This document shows positions 61,183-64,000 of a stretch of 64,000 bases of DNA, piece after piece. Every line of letters begins with the position of its first letter. The stretch's first letter is position 1. The position numbers were made by a program, and so were the translations under genes. The DNA is from Diadema setosum (taxonomy: Eukaryota > Echinodermata > Echinoidea > Diadematoida > Diadematidae), in the NCBI GenBank assembly GCA_033980235.1, contig CM067059.1, forward strand, positions 25,147,922-25,211,921, written 5' to 3'. A model generated the notes under the pieces. The model ran no database searches, was not told where the DNA came from, and worked only from the letters and a program-made list of their open reading frames with translations.

Positions 61183-61585
61183 CTGCAAACGACAAAAACA
61201 ACAGCAAGGAATAAAAAAAGAATCCAAACAAAGACAAAATGAAATGAAAGAAAATGTCTACAACAAACGTGTGACATGAATGAATGTGACTATATGTGAA
61301 GAAGGAATATATGGGACTCGATACCAAGGAAATACTCTTGGCAGAAATGCTAACCCAACCAAACAGGATTTGAATGAAACACATACAAACTTGTACACTA
61401 CTAATGGGCATTTTTTTTTTTTTTTTTTGCTACATGTGATGAAGTGCCCATGGACCTGAACGAAGCACAAACGCATTACCACCATAAGATGACTTACATG
61501 AGAAGCCCAGGAGTAGTTAGTGGCACACACATGATTCCTGCAGCCCAAAGTACACTATCACAAACACTTTATTTTCCCCTCTTAA

Positions 61586-62339
61586 CCCCCAAAAAGGACT
61601 TTGGGGGGGGGGGGGGGGGGGCATCATGGTCCCCCCATCTCCCTAGAAATTTTGTGATAACTTCCAAAATTTATAAGATCTCACCTCCGAGACTTCATGA
61701 CTTTTTTTTCTTTAGAGTCTTATACATCTTTTGATACATAATATATGTACTGTACATACCTGCAGCGGTTATGGTGTTACGTAACATATTACGGTCACAT
61801 GTCAGTACAAAATGGCCTATTTGTATGTGTTTATGTGTAAAATGAATGAGGCAAGATTCTAACGTGTTACTTAAATGTTTTTCTTGCAGTTTGTTTTTCA
61901 GCTTTTAAAATCTGATCTGAAGTTGAAATTAATTGTTCTGAAAAAAAAACCCAAAAACATAAAACAACAGGACACATAACAAATAAAAACAACAATTAAA
62001 ATAATACGGAGATTCCCAAGTTTGAAATGTATAACGAGTAAAATTATTCAATTACCTAATCTTTGGTCCTAGACAATCAGTTTTCTTACAAGTATATGTA
62101 AAACAATTTCCTTTCACATATTTCACAATTAAGGGATCACTAGACAACCATATTGGCACAAAAAAAAATCCATAAAAATTAGCAGATTTGCATAATTAAT
62201 TAGCCTTAATTAGACAATTAAGGTATTAAGTTTTTGTAAAATTAACAATTGGACATTCCATGGCAGAGATCTGAGGGGGGGCAATCATGCCCCCTCCCCT
62301 AGTCCTCAAAATCTTCAAAGTAGCCAAGTCTATTTAGGG
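61586..62339 (+). mobile_element. piggyBac-like MITE copy 5 (most diverged)
   Basis: TTAA at 61582-61585; right flank TTAG at 62340-62343. Starts CCCCCAAAAAGGACTTTG with a G run and ends aagtctatTTAGGG. The interior is much changed but keeps ttcatgactttttt and ggcagagatctgaggggggg. It directly abuts the next MITE. Confidence 0.75.
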
Positions 62340-62343
62340 TTAG

Positions 62344-62872
62344 AGGACAAGACCACCCAAATATATGTGTAGATTTAATGAATGCAGCAATATTAGTAAA
62401 ATGCATCGTGACAATTTGAGGGAAATTGGACCATCTGTTCAAAAGTTATCAATTACAAAGTTTCAGTGCTGCCATAACTTGATCACTGCAGGACAAAAAT
62501 ATGATGAAAATATAAACAGAAATCCAACATATTTTCATACTTCCATCAAAATGAAAGAGCAGTGGACTTACATTGTACCTCTTTCAGAAAGCAAGAACAA
62601 TATCACCTCATCATTTGTCCATTAATAAGTCAAGGGAATGTGAATTTTTCATAAAAAGATGAAATTTTGTGGAATTTTTAAAATACTTTCTTTATGTCAT
62701 TCTGCATAAGTGACAGCACAAACTGTAGTTCAGCGATGGCTGCACAGAACCTTAAAAAAACTATAACTTTTGAACAGATTGACTGATTTTCCTCACACTT
62801 TCACAGATGCACTCTGCTATAAATATTGCTGCATTCATGCAATCCATACATACATCTGGGTGAATTTGTCCT
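62344..62872. mobile_element. AGGACAAG-family MITE, diverged copy
   Basis: agaggacaag at the left and cttgtcctct-like ttgtcctct at the right; atgaatgcagcaatattagt and its inverse aaatattgctgcattcatgc lie inside each end. Related to 21482-22026. Confidence 0.8.
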
Positions 62873-62889
62873 CTAATGCTTGCAGGATT

Positions 62890-63049
62890 CCTGGGGAGTG
62901 TTTCATCAACGTTAGTCAGCGCTGACAAGTTGTCAGCGCTGACAATTTCAGGAAAATCCTTGGTTTTGATTGGATGACATGCTCTGGTCACTGACTGTTA
63001 CTATGGTGATTGTCAGCGCTGACTAACATTGATGAAACATCCCCCCAGG
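62890..63049. mobile_element. Palindromic MITE (CCTGGGGAGTGTTTCATCAA)
   Basis: Left cctggggagtgtttcatcaa + cgttagtcagcgctgac; right, inverted, cctggggggatgtttcatca + atgttagtcagcgctgac. Contains two further inverted gtcagcgctgac units, so it can fold almost end to end. Confidence 0.85.
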
Positions 63050-63608
63050 ACAACAGAGACATGACTGACCAGTAGATGAAACATGGTCTCTAACTGAACA
63101 TGGAACCAATATATATGAACTGTATATGACACTTTCCACATGTGTCCACAAGGCCATGTGATTTAATGATTTGGGTTTATATATGCGAAGGGAAAAGATC
63201 CAAACCACACTCAGAACTTTAGTCTAGCTTCCAGCCACAGAGGTGGTACTGCCTTTTGTCTGTGATGATTGGCAATACAGGGCATGATATATTTTACACA
63301 GTGCAGGCCAGAAAGCATTCCTTTTCACCGCCACCGATGGATGTCAACGGCACTTTCATCCTACGATTATAGACAGGCCCAATATTACAATGCTTTACAC
63401 ATTCCCTCCACTAAATAGACCGTGATATATTTACTTTCGTGAATTTTGGTAGGGGGAACCAGCAGAAGAGAAGAACTGCACACCAAAACATTTGCCTCCC
63501 ATAAACACATACAATGTAAGTCATGCGTATCGTTTCTAAGCTCAATTTGCTTCCCAAGGTGAATGATAGTCATTTCTCATTCCGTCTCTGTGGTTTTCCA
63601 TCATGAAT

Positions 63609-63967
63609 TTAAAGGGATGGTATAGTATTCATTGAAATGAGGATTGAGTTTTTCCCTTTTTGCAAGATCCTAAAAAACCACTTATAAAATGTTCCACAGC
63701 ATACAATTCTACGAGGAATTCAAAGCTTTTTTGTTGAAAATCGGTTCTGAAATGGCCAAGATATCCAAAATCGAGGTAAAATGAAGCCCCTGTTTTGGAT
63801 ATCTCAGCCAATTCAAAACCAATTCTTATCAAATAAACTTTGAATCCCTCTTAGAACAACATGCTCTTTCATATTTCATAAGATGTTTCTTATTATCTCA
63901 CAAAAAAAAAAAAAAAATGTTGGAACCCAGAATTCCCATCTCAACCAACACTACATCATCCCTTTAA
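63609..63967. mobile_element. TTAAAGGGATG-ended inverted-repeat element
   Basis: TTAAAGGGATGG at the left, CATCCCTTTAA at the right. The inside contains tatccaaaatcgaggtaaaa against ttttggatatctcagcc, partly inverted. About 350 bp, no coding capacity. Confidence 0.65.
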
Positions 63968-64000
63968 CCACTTGCAAAGTTGTTGCTCGACTCATAATTC

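Larger units (their letters stand above)
61183..64000. other. MRCK intron at the right edge
   Basis: No further MRCK exon was identified with confidence. Four transposon-like elements occupy much of it. A possible 40-base exon on the - strand (acceptor ctgcag, body 61539-61500 encoding NHVCATNYSWASH, donor gtaagt) would keep phase with the 61129-61182 exon but has no family support. Confidence 0.5.

Noticed and set aside
61500..61539. Extra 40-base MRCK exon
   Set aside because: Splice sites and phase are acceptable, but the peptide has no family match and the exon is too short to trust.

Overview
This is a stretch of animal nuclear genome. Genes are split by GT-AG introns, the background is AT-rich with long microsatellites, and many families of short inverted-repeat transposons are present. 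The repeat families and the two recognised genes suggest a marine deuterostome invertebrate, most likely an echinoderm. That placement is inference from general familiarity with such repeats, not from a marker gene.

Two protein-coding genes are present, facing each other tail to tail. On the + strand, DRAP1 (NC2-alpha, the histone-fold subunit of the TBP-binding repressor NC2) is complete: seven coding exons from 4884 to 17978 that join in frame to 253 codons plus stop. On the - strand, sixteen exons between 61182 and 34548 join in frame to the C-terminal 716 residues of an MRCK-type kinase (CDC42BPA/CDC42BPB family; fly gek): end of the linker, C1 domain, PH domain, citron homology (CNH) domain, CRIB motif and Ser/Pro-rich tail. 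The kinase domain and coiled coils lie beyond the right edge. The two genes are not known to work in one pathway: NC2 acts in the nucleus on TBP, MRCK acts on actomyosin downstream of Cdc42.

Layout: 1-4740 upstream DNA without a recognised gene; 4741-17978 DRAP1, with introns 3, 4 and 5 loaded with repeats; about 17979-20531 the probable DRAP1 3'UTR; 20532-26890 transposon-rich intergenic DNA; about 27052-34547 a block without recognised transposons, which may be a very long MRCK 3'UTR; 34548-61182 MRCK exons and introns; 61183-64000 MRCK intron with repeats.

The most informative parts beyond the genes are mobile elements: five same-orientation copies of a TTAA-flanked, CCC-ended piggyBac-like MITE; Tigger/pogo-like MITEs, one with a matching empty site nearby; nested insertions three layers deep; a repeat whose consensus carries arrays of AGGTCA direct repeats; and an MITE family carrying E2F-like TTTTCGCGC sites. 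A diverged duplicate pair (about 29.8-30.1 kb and 42.15-42.46 kb) remains unexplained. I found no CRISPR array, operon, rRNA or functional tRNA.
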